DNA from: Bradyrhizobium sp. C9
GTDB lineage: Bacteria; Pseudomonadota; Alphaproteobacteria; Rhizobiales; Xanthobacteraceae
Reading direction: 5' to 3'
Assembly: GCF_002532045.1 (NCBI RefSeq)
Contig: NZ_NWTG01000036.1
Coordinates: 1 to 61,838, forward strand
Length of the DNA: 61,838 bases
Under the pieces are notes generated by a model. The model made no database searches and was not told the DNA's origin. It saw nothing but the letters and a program-made list of their open reading frames with translations. A program made the translations under genes and the position numbers. Shown piece by piece: positions 34,173 through 42,702 of this stretch. The first letter of the stretch is position 1; each line of letters starts with the position of its first letter.

Positions 34173-35501
34173 TCAGGCCACGCGCTTGATGGCGTCGCCG
34201 AGGATCGAGACGATGTCGTCGATATGCGACTTCTCGACGATCAAGGGCGGCGACAGCGCGAGCGAGTCGCCGCTCATGCGGAAGTAGAGGCCGCGATTGA
34301 AGCAGTCGACCATCACGTCATAGCCGCGCGCACCGACGGCACCATCGCGCGGCGCGAGTTCGACCGCACCCATCAGGCCCTGATTGCGGATGTCGACGAC
34401 GTTCGGCAGCCCCTTCAGCGAATGCAGGCCATCGCGCCAGTAATCGGAGAGCGAGGCGCCGCGGGTCAGCAGACCCTCGTCCTTGTAGATGTCGAGCGTG
34501 GCAAGACCCGCCGCGCAGGCCACCGGATGCGCCGAATAGGTGTAGCCGTGGAACAGCTCCATGGCGTTGTCCGGGCCGACCATCAGCCCGTCATGGACCT
34601 GGCGGCTGGCGAACACCGCGCCGCACGGCACGGTGCCGTTGGTGATGCCCTTCGCGGTCGTCATCATGTCCGGCGTGACGCCGTAGAAGTTCGCGGCGAA
34701 CGGCGCGCCGAGGCGGCCGAAGCCGGTGATGACCTCGTCGAAGATCAACAGGATGCCGTGCTTCGTGCAGAGCTCGCGCAGGCGCTGCAGATAGCCCTTC
34801 GGCGCCGGCAGCACCGCGGTCGAACCTGGCACCGGCTCGACGATCACCGCCGCGATGGTGTCCGCGCCATGCAGCGCGACCATCCGCTCGACGTCGTCGG
34901 CGAGTTCGGCGCCATGGTCCGGCTGGTCCTTGGCGAAGGCGTTGCGGGCGAGATCATGGGTGTGACGGATGTGGTCGACACCCGGCAGATGGGTCGCGAA
35001 CTGGCGGCGGTTGGCGACCATGCCGCCGACCGACATGCCGCCGAAGCCGACGCCATGATAGCCGCGCTCGCGGCCGATCAGACGGGTGCGGGTCCCCTGC
35101 CCGTTGGCGCGATGATAGGCCAGCGCGATCTTCAGCGCGGTGTCGACCGATTCAGAGCCCGAATTGGTGAAGAAGATCCGGTCCAGCCCCTTCGGGGCGA
35201 TCTCGGCGAGGCGCTCGGCGAAATCGAACGCCAGCGGGTGACCCATGTTGAAGGAGGGCGCGAAGTCCAGCGTGGAGAGCTGGCGCTCGACCGCGGCCGC
35301 GATCTGCGGCCGGCCATGGCCGGCGTTGACGCACCAGAGACCGGCGGAGCCGTCGATCACCTGCCGGCCATCGACCGAGGTGTAGTACATGCCCTTGGCG
35401 GAGGAGAACAGCCGCGGCGCTTTCTTGAACTGCCGGTTGGCCGTGAAGGGCATCCAGAACGAATCGGTCTTGATGGTGTTCGGAATCTGATGAACGGTCA
35501 C
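34173..35501 (-). CDS. Omega-amino acid:pyruvate aminotransferase (class III)
   Basis: A 442-residue PLP enzyme. It has the conserved SFWMPFTANRQFK start, GSESVDTALKIA, the Asp of IFDEVITGFGRLG that contacts the PLP pyridine, and the Schiff-base Lys in TTAKGITNG. It moves amino groups from beta-alanine or other omega-amines to pyruvate. GTG 35501 is preferred because GGAG stands six bases before it; ATG 35513 is an in-frame alternative without a ribosome site. It diverges from an XRE-cupin gene, as aminotransferases of polyamine or beta-alanine catabolism often do. Confidence 0.9.
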   Translation of the reverse strand: MTVHQIPNTIKTDSFWMPFTANRQFKKAPRLFSSAKGMYYTSVDGRQVIDGSAGLWCVNAGHGRPQIAAAVERQLSTLDFAPSFNMGHPLAFDFAERLAEIAPKGLDRIFFTNSGSESVDTALKIALAYHRANGQGTRTRLIGRERGYHGVGFGGMSVGGMVANRRQFATHLPGVDHIRHTHDLARNAFAKDQPDHGAELADDVERMVALHGADTIAAVIVEPVPGSTAVLPAPKGYLQRLRELCTKHGILLIFDEVITGFGRLGAPFAANFYGVTPDMMTTAKGITNGTVPCGAVFASRQVHDGLMVGPDNAMELFHGYTYSAHPVACAAGLATLDIYKDEGLLTRGASLSDYWRDGLHSLKGLPNVVDIRNQGLMGAVELAPRDGAVGARGYDVMVDCFNRGLYFRMSGDSLALSPPLIVEKSHIDDIVSILGDAIKRVA

Positions 35502-35649
35502 GGCGCACTCCATGGGCTGGGGATGGGTAGTCGGACCACTCTTCGGGGCACTCAACAAGTCCTTTTCTGTCGCAGCGCAAGCCATTGATCTTGCTGAGGC
35601 GGTCTGCCAAGATTTGTTCGATCCGCAACACCTGCAACAGGGATCTGTC

Positions 35650-36198
35650 ATGAGCGTCGACATCGGCGGTCGGCTTCGATTCATCCGCGCGCGGCACAAG
35701 CTGTCGCAGCGCGAGCTCGCCAAGCGCTCCGGCGTCACCAATTCGACGATTTCGCTGATCGAATCCAACCAGATGAACCCATCGGTCGGCGCGCTCAAGC
35801 GCATCCTCGACGGCATTCCGATGGGACTTGCGGAGTTCTTCGCGATCGAGCCGGAGCGGCCGCGCAAGGCATTCTACCGCGCCGACGAGCTGACCGAGAT
35901 CGGCAAGAAGCCGATCTCCTACCTGCAGATCGGCGACAGCCTGTTCGGACGGGCGTTGCAGATCCTGAAAGAGCGCTACGAGCCCGGCAGCGACACCGGC
36001 CGGGTGCCGCTGGTGCATGAAGGCGAGGAAGGCGGCATCGTGGTCTCGGGCCGGCTCGAGGTCACGGTCGACGACGAGCGGCGGGTGCTCAACGCCGGCG
36101 ACGCCTACTACTTCGAAAGCCGCCGCCCGCACCGCTTCCGCTGCATCGGCGCCAAGCCGTGCGAGGTGATTTCGGCCTGCACGCCGCCGACATTTTGA
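35650..36198 (+). CDS. XRE-family regulator with cupin domain (PuuR-like)
   Basis: A 182-residue protein: XRE helix-turn-helix at 8-62 (LSQRELAKRSGVTNSTISLI) and C-terminal cupin_2 (LVHEGEEGGIVVSGRLEVTV ... YYFESRRPHRFRC). The domain order and length match E. coli PuuR. The ATG at 35650 follows AGGGAT. It diverges from the aminotransferase and probably regulates it, and perhaps dadA. It is the second such regulator in the window next to amine metabolism genes (the other is at 23921). Confidence 0.9.
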   Translation: MSVDIGGRLRFIRARHKLSQRELAKRSGVTNSTISLIESNQMNPSVGALKRILDGIPMGLAEFFAIEPERPRKAFYRADELTEIGKKPISYLQIGDSLFGRALQILKERYEPGSDTGRVPLVHEGEEGGIVVSGRLEVTVDDERRVLNAGDAYYFESRRPHRFRCIGAKPCEVISACTPPTF

Positions 36199-36266
36199 AC
36201 CCGGCGCGGGCGGTGCGCGACCCAAGCCGCAAGGGCTGCATGTCGCGGCCTTGCGGGGTGACGTTC

Positions 36267-37793
36267 ATGCCTTGCTTCCCACGGCTTGCGGCCGCCGTCG
36301 CGGCCATCTCGGTCCTTGCGCCCGGCGCGTCGGCTGCGATGGACGATTTCCTGCGCGCATCGAGCAGCGCGCCGACCGCGATCAGCCTGTGCGGCGATGG
36401 CGGCGATAACCGGATCAAGACCGCGGACTGCAAGAAGGCCGGCACCGACAGACTGGTGGCGCAGATCGACAAGGCGTTCGACGCCGCGCTCGGCCGGCTA
36501 CCGGCCAACGTCAAACCGCTGTTGAAGCGCGACCAGGCCTGGTTCAACGAGATGATCATCGACGCCGCGGACGTGCTCGCCGATACCGACGGGGACGAAC
36601 TGAAAGCTGGTTTTGCCGCGGCCTTGCGCCGCCGCGCGGCGGCGCTCGGCGGGCTGGCATCCGGCCGCCCGGGCATGTCAGGCAACTGGGTCAATGCCTT
36701 CGGCAGTATCACGCTGACGCCGACTGAGGGCGGCGCCTACCACCTCGCCGCCGATCTGCGCGGCGACTATGGCGGCGACCGCCGGCGAACCTGCAAGCTG
36801 AGCGCCGATTTGAAGCCTTCGGGCGCTGGCTGGCTCTCCGGCCCCGTGGTGATCGAGGCGGAGACGCCGCCCGACAAGCCCAAGGCAGACACGGCCGCCA
36901 CTCCCGCCAAGCCGCCGTCCATCAAGCTCCGCCGCCAGGGCGAGACGTTGCGGATCGTCGGCAGCATCGACGACGAGGATTGGGACGGGTTCAACGACTG
37001 CTCGTCGATGTGGCAGGTCACCGGCAGCTATTTTGCCGTCGGCAAGGATGCGGCATCCGACAAGGCCGACACCGCGTTCGTCGCGCCGACCTTCGACTGC
37101 ACCAGGCCCGAGACCGCAACCGACGAGGAGATCTGCGCCGATCCCGATCTTGCCGACAACGACCAGCGGCTGAACCGCGCCTGGAAGACGCTACAGCCGC
37201 GGCTCGACGAGGCGACGCGGCGCGCGCTGATCGACGACCAGCGCAACTGGGTGAAAAGCCAGACCGAACAATTCCCGGAATTCCTGCATCCGGCCTGGAA
37301 CAAGCAGAGCTCGCAGGTCCACTTCACCGTCGATGCGCGCGATCACGTCGACGGCTTGCAGCGCGAACGCCTGGCGCTGCTCGAAGGCTTTGACGACAAG
37401 CGCAGCGGGCTTGCCGGCGTCTGGCTGGCGTACAACGCCATCATCAAGGTCACCGTTGAGAAAGACGGCACGCTGAAGGCTGCCGGATGGAAGTGGGACC
37501 AGGGCGACTGGAAGGCCGGCTGCGACTACGAGATGATGGGCAAAATCACCGGCGGCGCGTTCCGCTCCGACGAGCAGCGCAAGAATCCGGATACGCTCGA
37601 GCGTGATCACACAATGCTGATCGTCAACCGGCAGGACGATTCCTTCGCCAAGAAGCGCACCGGGAAGGATGGCACCGAAGACAGCGCCGACGAGGCCAAA
37701 TGCAAGCGCCGGCTCGACAACTCCTCGACCGCGCGGCTGTTTCCAGCTCGCCCCTCGCCCGACATCGACAGTTTCAAGGGCTCGATCAGGTAG
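36267..37793 (+). CDS. Exported protein with LprI-like (DUF1311) segments
   Basis: A 508-residue protein with a signal peptide (MPCFPRLAAAVAAISVLAPG). A DUF1311/LprI-like cysteine-containing motif lies near 275-340 (FDCTRPETATDEEICADPDL, RALIDDQRNWVKS), and a weaker related stretch near 30-95 (LCGDGGDNRIKTADCKK ... LKRDQAWFNEM). LprI-type domains inhibit lysozyme in some bacteria; here a cell-envelope role is only inferred. GGGGTGA precedes ATG 36267; an upstream in-frame ATG at 36240 has no good ribosome site and would give a poorer signal peptide. Confidence 0.75.
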   Translation: MPCFPRLAAAVAAISVLAPGASAAMDDFLRASSSAPTAISLCGDGGDNRIKTADCKKAGTDRLVAQIDKAFDAALGRLPANVKPLLKRDQAWFNEMIIDAADVLADTDGDELKAGFAAALRRRAAALGGLASGRPGMSGNWVNAFGSITLTPTEGGAYHLAADLRGDYGGDRRRTCKLSADLKPSGAGWLSGPVVIEAETPPDKPKADTAATPAKPPSIKLRRQGETLRIVGSIDDEDWDGFNDCSSMWQVTGSYFAVGKDAASDKADTAFVAPTFDCTRPETATDEEICADPDLADNDQRLNRAWKTLQPRLDEATRRALIDDQRNWVKSQTEQFPEFLHPAWNKQSSQVHFTVDARDHVDGLQRERLALLEGFDDKRSGLAGVWLAYNAIIKVTVEKDGTLKAAGWKWDQGDWKAGCDYEMMGKITGGAFRSDEQRKNPDTLERDHTMLIVNRQDDSFAKKRTGKDGTEDSADEAKCKRRLDNSSTARLFPARPSPDIDSFKGSIR

Positions 37794-37817
37794 CGGCGCG
37801 GACGGACGGCTGCGCCA

Positions 37818-37919
37818 TCACAGATTGCGGGTCTGGTGGTCGCCATAGGCGATCACGAACGCGACCGTCGCGAACATCATGGTCACGGCGATGACGACGA
37901 GAATGGTATCCAGGGTCAT
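37818..37919 (-). CDS. 33-residue single-span membrane protein
   Basis: The start ATG 37919 has a perfect GGAGGATGTC leader. The product MTLDTILVVIAVTMMFATVA followed by FVIAYGDHQTRNL is one transmembrane helix with a short polar tail. It lies between two exported-protein genes and is convergent with the LprI-like gene. Function unknown; tiny membrane peptides of this kind often adjust larger membrane complexes. Confidence 0.6.
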   Translation of the reverse strand: MTLDTILVVIAVTMMFATVAFVIAYGDHQTRNL

Positions 37920-38064
37920 GACATCCTCCAAGATTGGCAAAACAAGGTTAGTGCGCCGGTCGGAGGAAGCCTTGCGGCAGATCAATTTTCGCCGGGAATC
38001 GATCGCGCTGAAACCACGCTGGATTTGCCGCGTAAGCTCAAGGGATCGACCAGGGAGCCTTCCG

Positions 38065-38469
38065 ATGCGCGCGATCGCCCTCATTGCCGCCATTCTGTTC
38101 GCCCTCGCCTCGCCGGCCATAGCCGACGACGTTGGCGCCGCGCAGGAGGTGATCCGCGCCCAGGAGCAGGCGTTCGGCCGCGACGACGCCGCGGCGGCCT
38201 ATTCCTATGCCGCACCCGCGATCCGGCAGATCTTTCCGCAGGCCGATATCTTCATGTCGATGGTGCAGAACCAATACGCGCCGGTCTATCGCCACAGGAG
38301 CTTCGAGTTCGGCGAGGCGCGCAGCGAAGGCGACCGGATCGCGCAACGTGTTCACATCGTCGACGCCAACGGCGAGGCGTGGGAGGCGCTCTACACGCTG
38401 GAGCGGCAGGCCGACGGCAGCTTGAAGATCACCGGCTGCTCATTGCTGAAGGCCGGTCAGGCGGTGTGA
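38065..38469 (+). CDS. DUF4864-like exported protein
   Basis: A 134-residue protein with a signal peptide (MRAIALIAAILFALASPAIA) and a small alpha+beta domain (VIRAQEQAFGRDDAAAAYSY; YRHRSFEFGEARSEGDR) resembling DUF4864, a SnoaL/NTF2-like periplasmic family. CAGGGAGC precedes the ATG. No partner gene is evident. Function unknown. Confidence 0.75.
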   Translation: MRAIALIAAILFALASPAIADDVGAAQEVIRAQEQAFGRDDAAAAYSYAAPAIRQIFPQADIFMSMVQNQYAPVYRHRSFEFGEARSEGDRIAQRVHIVDANGEAWEALYTLERQADGSLKITGCSLLKAGQAV

Positions 38470-38512
38470 TCGCACGGACCGGATCCGCAACGGTCACTTG
38501 AAGACGGTCGCT

Positions 38513-39655
38513 TCAGGACAAGCCCTTTCTCGGCCGGAGCCTGTCTTCAAGCCAGTCGAAGATGACTTCATTCGCCAATGTGGGGTTGTCGATATGCCCC
38601 TGCATCGCAGCGGTTTCGGCGCGCCGGAACAGGATCAGGCTGGCGTCGCGATGAATGCTACTCAACTGGTCGCCGAATTTGGTCAAGGCACCTGGCAGAA
38701 GCCAGCCGGCTTCGCCGGCAGTGACGAGCAACGGACATTCGATGCTTCGTGAAATCGCGTTGGCTTCTTCAATCCAGCAGATTTGCGTGTCGTCGCCTAC
38801 CTGCCGATGGAAGAAGCTTCTCTCGTGCAAGTCCCAAATTCCCGCGTCGCAGACCGCCGCGGCAAACCGGGCATCACTTGCGGCTGCCCGGGCGACCAGG
38901 GACGAGCTGCAGGCGTCCGCCACGATGGCGATCCGCGTGCTGTCGACACCGGGCCTCTCCGAAAGAAGGTCGAGGACGCGGCTCATCGCCGCTTCGAACT
39001 TGTGGCCCTCGAGCCGTTCCGGCGACAAGGCCGTCTCAGTCCCCAGCAGATCCACGGCGAGCAGCGAGAACCCGCGCTCGCTGGCATGACCGGCGTATTT
39101 GGTGATCAACTCTTCCTTGTAGGAACCCGGCTCGCCGATGCACACGATGACGGGTCCATCATCGCGAAACGCTGACGGCAGGTAGTAGGCCTGAAGCGAC
39201 AGGTCTTCCGTCCAGGGAATCGAGAACACCTGGCCGGCCGGAAGACGGGTCCTCAGAAAGCTGGTCGCGCATCGCCGCATGCCGGCGACGGCACGGTCCA
39301 GCAAATCGTTGGCGTAGCCGGGAGGCCTTACGGCGGCGTGAAAGTAAGTCGTCGCCCGAAGCCAGTTGCGGCGTGCGGTGACCAGATTGTTGTTCAGCAG
39401 CGAATGCTCGGCCCTCGCCTCGTTCAATTCCGCGGTCTTGATCCATTCTTCCGACCACGAGCGCTCCGAGGCGAGGTTGATCTTGCTCAAAGTCAGCCAG
39501 CATTCGGAGACCGTCGAACCGCCTTCCTGGGCGGCCGCCAGCAGCTTGATGAACTCCGCCGACAAATCCTCGCGATCCGGCCAGGCAGGCCAGCCCTTGT
39601 CATCGAACTCGACGCTGCTTGACGAGGCTCCACGCGCCCCACAATGGTCATGCAT
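38513..39655 (-). CDS. FrsA/pseudooxynicotine-hydrolase-like alpha/beta hydrolase, atypical active site
   Basis: A 380-residue protein: helical N-terminal part (to about 150) and alpha/beta-hydrolase core (VIVCIGEPGSYKEEL, VDLLGTETAL). This layout matches FrsA and 2,6-dihydroxypseudooxynicotine hydrolase. The place of the nucleophile elbow reads VADACSSSLVARAA, so the usual G-x-S-x-G is not kept; the C-terminal GHIDNP could supply the histidine. It may be an altered esterase or a non-catalytic relative. It stands alone; an N-terminal signal is not apparent. Confidence 0.7.
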   Translation of the reverse strand: MHDHCGARGASSSSVEFDDKGWPAWPDREDLSAEFIKLLAAAQEGGSTVSECWLTLSKINLASERSWSEEWIKTAELNEARAEHSLLNNNLVTARRNWLRATTYFHAAVRPPGYANDLLDRAVAGMRRCATSFLRTRLPAGQVFSIPWTEDLSLQAYYLPSAFRDDGPVIVCIGEPGSYKEELITKYAGHASERGFSLLAVDLLGTETALSPERLEGHKFEAAMSRVLDLLSERPGVDSTRIAIVADACSSSLVARAAASDARFAAAVCDAGIWDLHERSFFHRQVGDDTQICWIEEANAISRSIECPLLVTAGEAGWLLPGALTKFGDQLSSIHRDASLILFRRAETAAMQGHIDNPTLANEVIFDWLEDRLRPRKGLS

Positions 39656-40119
39656 GTTTCGTCAACTCGTTCGCACCCGGCTCCGCTGCCGGTACGCGTG
39701 AAAGGTACGAGTCCGTCCGTTGGGGTCGACGAGCCGCCGCTTCGGTCGCCGCGAAAGAACTGGCGCCGAAATCGCAAACGCCAATCACGCGGCTCTCCCG
39801 AGAAATTATTCCAATTGCGCTTCATATAATTGAAGTAATTCGGCGGCGGCAAATGTTGATATGGCGGCGCAGGAATGCGTTGCGCTTATGCCTGAGGGCC
39901 GAATGTTGCTGCAGCAATCGTTGCCGAGCAAATGCTCGGAAATGTTCCGGATGCCGCCAACTTGCCTGTCCCGCGTGGCGAACTGCGCGCTCACGGAATC
40001 GCGAGAACCGGCATGCAGCTACTCACCCGGCCGTGACTTCGCGAAGATGGACGGCTTGAGCGCGCGCTAGCTTATCCCCGCACCGTTAAATGGGTGCGCT
40101 GTCGCCGCCGCAAATGAAA
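39656..40119. other. Gene-poor stretch
   Basis: Only short overlapping frames without ribosome sites and with untypical composition were seen here. Base composition falls in places (39830-39990), fitting promoter DNA for the leftward hydrolase. I found no RNA gene or repeat. Confidence 0.4.
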
Positions 40120-40147
40120 AACCTCCGGCAGGGCATTGCCGGAGGTT
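40120..40147 (-). terminator. Strong hairpin with U-tract on the minus strand
   Basis: AACCTCCGGCA-gggcat-TGCCGGAGGTT has perfect 11-bp arms. Read on the minus strand it is followed by TTTTTCATTTG, a rho-independent terminator. On the plus strand it stands just before the ribosome site of a 23-codon frame. Confidence 0.65.
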
Positions 40148-40161
40148 CTGGAGGTTAGTTC

Positions 40162-40233
40162 ATGAAGAAGTCTGATATCTCCTCGTCATGGTCGGCAGAG
40201 CAACCGACGCTTGGTTTGTACATGATAGACTAA
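40162..40233 (+). CDS. Possible 23-residue small protein
   Basis: ATG 40162 stands 7 bases after a perfect GGAGG. The frame encodes MKKSDISSSWSAEQPTLGLY plus three residues, then TAA. The strong hairpin 40120-40147 ends five bases before the ribosome site, and its left arm contains CCTCC, which could mask the GGAGG. A 22-codon frame on the opposite strand (40155-40223) ends just before the terminator and is a weaker alternative. No similarity is recognised. Confidence 0.35.
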   Translation: MKKSDISSSWSAEQPTLGLYMID

Positions 40234-40271
40234 TGTTAGTAAATCATACAACAGACTCTTCTTTCAAAATC

Positions 40272-40301
40272 AAAGCCTCGACAGTTTCCCGTCGAGGCTT
40301 T
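40272..40301 (-). terminator. Terminator of the porin gene
   Basis: AAAGCCTCGAC-agtttccc-GTCGAGGCTTT has perfect 11-bp arms 32 bp after the porin stop. On the minus strand it is followed by GATTTTGAAAG. Confidence 0.75.
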
Positions 40302-40332
40302 GGGTCGCGATCAAGTCCGGATCAACCCGGCA

Positions 40333-41892
40333 TTACCAGTTACGCTGCGCGCGCAGCAGCAACATGTAGGTGTCCTGGTTGCTGAGCGAGTAGACAGCGG
40401 CCGGCTTGCCGATCGCAGCGCTACCCGGGTAGGTGATGGTGCCCGCGTAGTTCTGATCCAGATGGGTGTAGGTGAAGTCAGCCGAGAAGGTCAGGTTCTT
40501 CACCGGGGTCCACTGGGTCTGCGTACCGATCTGAGCAATGCTGTAGTCGGGGTTGCACGAGGTCAGATTCGAGGTAGCACCGATCAGGACGCCAAACGAT
40601 CCGCCCACGCCAGTCCCGCCCGGGCCGCAGATGTAGCCTTTGGCGGTGCCGTTGTAGTTAACCTGGGCCCACGCACCGTAGACACTGGTGTTCCAATAGG
40701 GATTCCAGTTGTGGACGTATGCACCGCGGACGCCGTAGGTCGTGATCAGCTGCTGCGAGCCACCGCTGACGAACACGCTGTCCGGCGCGATGCCGAAGCC
40801 GATGCTTTGGTAGGCACCGGGAACGCTGGTGTTGCCGAAGTAGGTGAACGCACCGGCACCCGAGAGATCCTGGATGTTGTAGCGCGTTGCGCCGTTGGTA
40901 TAGACGCCCTGGACGTTGATGGTGTCGCCAGGTCCGGTCGGGATGTTCTTGATCGACAGGGCCAGCTGACCCGCCCAGCCCCACTTGTCGTCGGGATGAC
41001 CGGTGACTTCGGTGGCGCCGTAGTAGGCCGCGTGGTTGTCATGCGCCGCGAACGACGCCTGGAACAGACCCCAGGCCTGGTCGACGCGGAGAGTCGCGAC
41101 CAGATCCGGAGCAATCGTGCCGGCATAGTCGCTCGCACCGTAAGGACCGAGCGCGCCGGTCCCCTGCACACCGAGATTCTGCACGCCGGCCTGATAGTAG
41201 GCCGACTGATCCTGGGCCGACAGGGCCAGCGACACGCCGTTGCCGAACTGCGCGGTGTAGGTGAACTGGTTCACACCGGTGATCGTGCCGCCACCGCCGA
41301 CGAGACCGTCGAAGTTGTTGCCCGGATAATTGGCCCACGGCGCCGAGAACTGCGACACCGCCTTGCCCATGGTGAAGCCGGCGAACTGGACGAAGGCGTA
41401 GTAGACGCCGACCGTGCCGGCGGCGACACCGCCCGCACTTGCGTTGTTCGGGGCGGCAGACGTTCCGATCGGCGAGTAGACCGTCGAGCCTGCTGCGGCG
41501 CCCGCACCATAGCTGTCCGAGGTCCAGCTGAAGGTCGCATCGAAGAAGGTACGAACCACGCCGTATTCGGTCGCGGTGCGGGTGTCGACGTTGAGGTCTT
41601 CACGCGAACGCCAGGTGTAACCGTTGGTGAAGCGGTTCTGTGCGCCGCCCGCGCCGGCGTAGTTGCCGGTGTGGTCCGAGTTGGTGTTCGCCAGAACGTC
41701 CATGCGCAGGTAACCGCCCAGCTTGATGCAGGTGTCGGTGCCCGGAATGAAGTAGAAGCCCGGGCCATAGAGCGAGCAGACCTTCACGTATTCGACTGCC
41801 TTGGCCTTGACCGGAAGATCGGCCGCCATGGCTCCACTGCTCGCGGCGAGAGCTGCCGCCGAGCCCAACAAAAGGCCCTTTACGATTTTCAT
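40333..41892 (-). CDS. Rhizobial-type outer-membrane porin
   Basis: A 519-residue porin with signal peptide MKIVKGLLLGSAAALAASSG AMA, mature start ADLPVKAKAVEYVKVCSLYG and the conserved FYFIPGTDTCIKLGGYLR (two Cys) of the Brucella Omp2/rhizobial Porin_2 family. It ends in an aromatic residue (LLLRAQRNW) as needed for barrel insertion. It forms a general diffusion channel for small solutes. The start follows a strong GGAGG. It is a monocistronic leftward gene with its own terminator; the regulator at 42207 diverges from it. Confidence 0.92.
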   Translation of the reverse strand: MKIVKGLLLGSAAALAASSGAMAADLPVKAKAVEYVKVCSLYGPGFYFIPGTDTCIKLGGYLRMDVLANTNSDHTGNYAGAGGAQNRFTNGYTWRSREDLNVDTRTATEYGVVRTFFDATFSWTSDSYGAGAAAGSTVYSPIGTSAAPNNASAGGVAAGTVGVYYAFVQFAGFTMGKAVSQFSAPWANYPGNNFDGLVGGGGTITGVNQFTYTAQFGNGVSLALSAQDQSAYYQAGVQNLGVQGTGALGPYGASDYAGTIAPDLVATLRVDQAWGLFQASFAAHDNHAAYYGATEVTGHPDDKWGWAGQLALSIKNIPTGPGDTINVQGVYTNGATRYNIQDLSGAGAFTYFGNTSVPGAYQSIGFGIAPDSVFVSGGSQQLITTYGVRGAYVHNWNPYWNTSVYGAWAQVNYNGTAKGYICGPGGTGVGGSFGVLIGATSNLTSCNPDYSIAQIGTQTQWTPVKNLTFSADFTYTHLDQNYAGTITYPGSAAIGKPAAVYSLSNQDTYMLLLRAQRNW

Positions 41893-42206
41893 GCTATCCT
41901 CCAAGTGATGCCTTGCACTGCTGGCAAAGCGACAAACGTTCCCCTCCCGAAAACCGCTGCGGCGCAGCCATTTTCAAGATGCTCGTGGTCAACTCGGCCA
42001 CTGCAGGCGTGAGATGGTGGATGCCCCCCATCTACGATGCGGAACAATGCAATTAGGTAGTCACATATTCAACTTATATTAGTTAGTCATTCTATGTTTG
42101 CGCAGCCATGTGTCATTCAGGCAACGCACCGACGAACATTTCGTCAGGACGCCCGCTTCAAAAATTGCTCGATATCTGTGAAGATGAATTTTTGTTAAGG
42201 TACGTC
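41893..42206. promoter_or_regulatory. Divergent control region of porin and MarR gene
   Basis: This 314-bp region is AT-rich on its MarR side. It contains direct repeats TTAGGTAGTCA (42053-42063) and TTAGTTAGTCA (42079-42089), 26 bp apart, and an inverted repeat AGATGG...CCATCT (42012-42033). These are candidate sites for the MarR protein or a porin regulator. Confidence 0.45.
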
Positions 42207-42698
42207 ATGACCGAGCGCAAATCGACCGACAAACTGCAGGACGCGGCTGAGCGATTGGCTTGGGAGATCGTGTCGACCAGCATCCGCCTCGACGAGTTGC
42301 GCAGCATCTGGGCCAAGATGATCGGGATCACCGGTCCGCAATGGATGATCATGACGGTGCTGGCGAATGCCGAGGACCGCAGCGTCGGCCTGCCGGTCGG
42401 CGCGGTGTCGAGGGCCCTGCGCGTCGACCAGTCGTTTGTGGTGACGCAGTCGAAGCTGCTCGAAAAGAAGAACCTGCTGCGCCGCAAGAGCTCGACCGAG
42501 GATGCCCGGGTCGTGAACCTGTCGCTGACCGAGCACGCCAAGAAGCAGATGGCGAACCTGTCCGCGCAACGCAAGGAGCTCAACGAGTTCGTCTATGCCG
42601 ACCTCGATCTGCGGGAGCTGCAGCAACTGACCGGCAAGATGGATTCCATCAAGAGCCGGCTGGAAAAGGCGATCGCGAGAATCTCGGTCGATCTCTAG
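42207..42698 (+). CDS. MarR-family transcriptional regulator
   Basis: A 163-residue protein with a MarR winged helix (LPVGAVSRALRVDQSFVVTQ recognition region, then LEKKNLLRRKSSTEDARVVN wing). ATG 42207 follows AAGG; an earlier in-frame ATG at 42108 would add 33 poorly conserved residues without a ribosome site. It converges on an MFS gene whose end is four bases away and diverges from the porin, so it may control entry of a compound through either. Confidence 0.88.
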   Translation: MTERKSTDKLQDAAERLAWEIVSTSIRLDELRSIWAKMIGITGPQWMIMTVLANAEDRSVGLPVGAVSRALRVDQSFVVTQSKLLEKKNLLRRKSSTEDARVVNLSLTEHAKKQMANLSAQRKELNEFVYADLDLRELQQLTGKMDSIKSRLEKAIARISVDL

Positions 42699-42702
42699 CG
42701 GA

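Noticed and set aside
39806..40070. Short frames on both strands in the gap before the porin region
   Set aside because: No ribosome sites and no similarity; more likely promoter or non-coding DNA.
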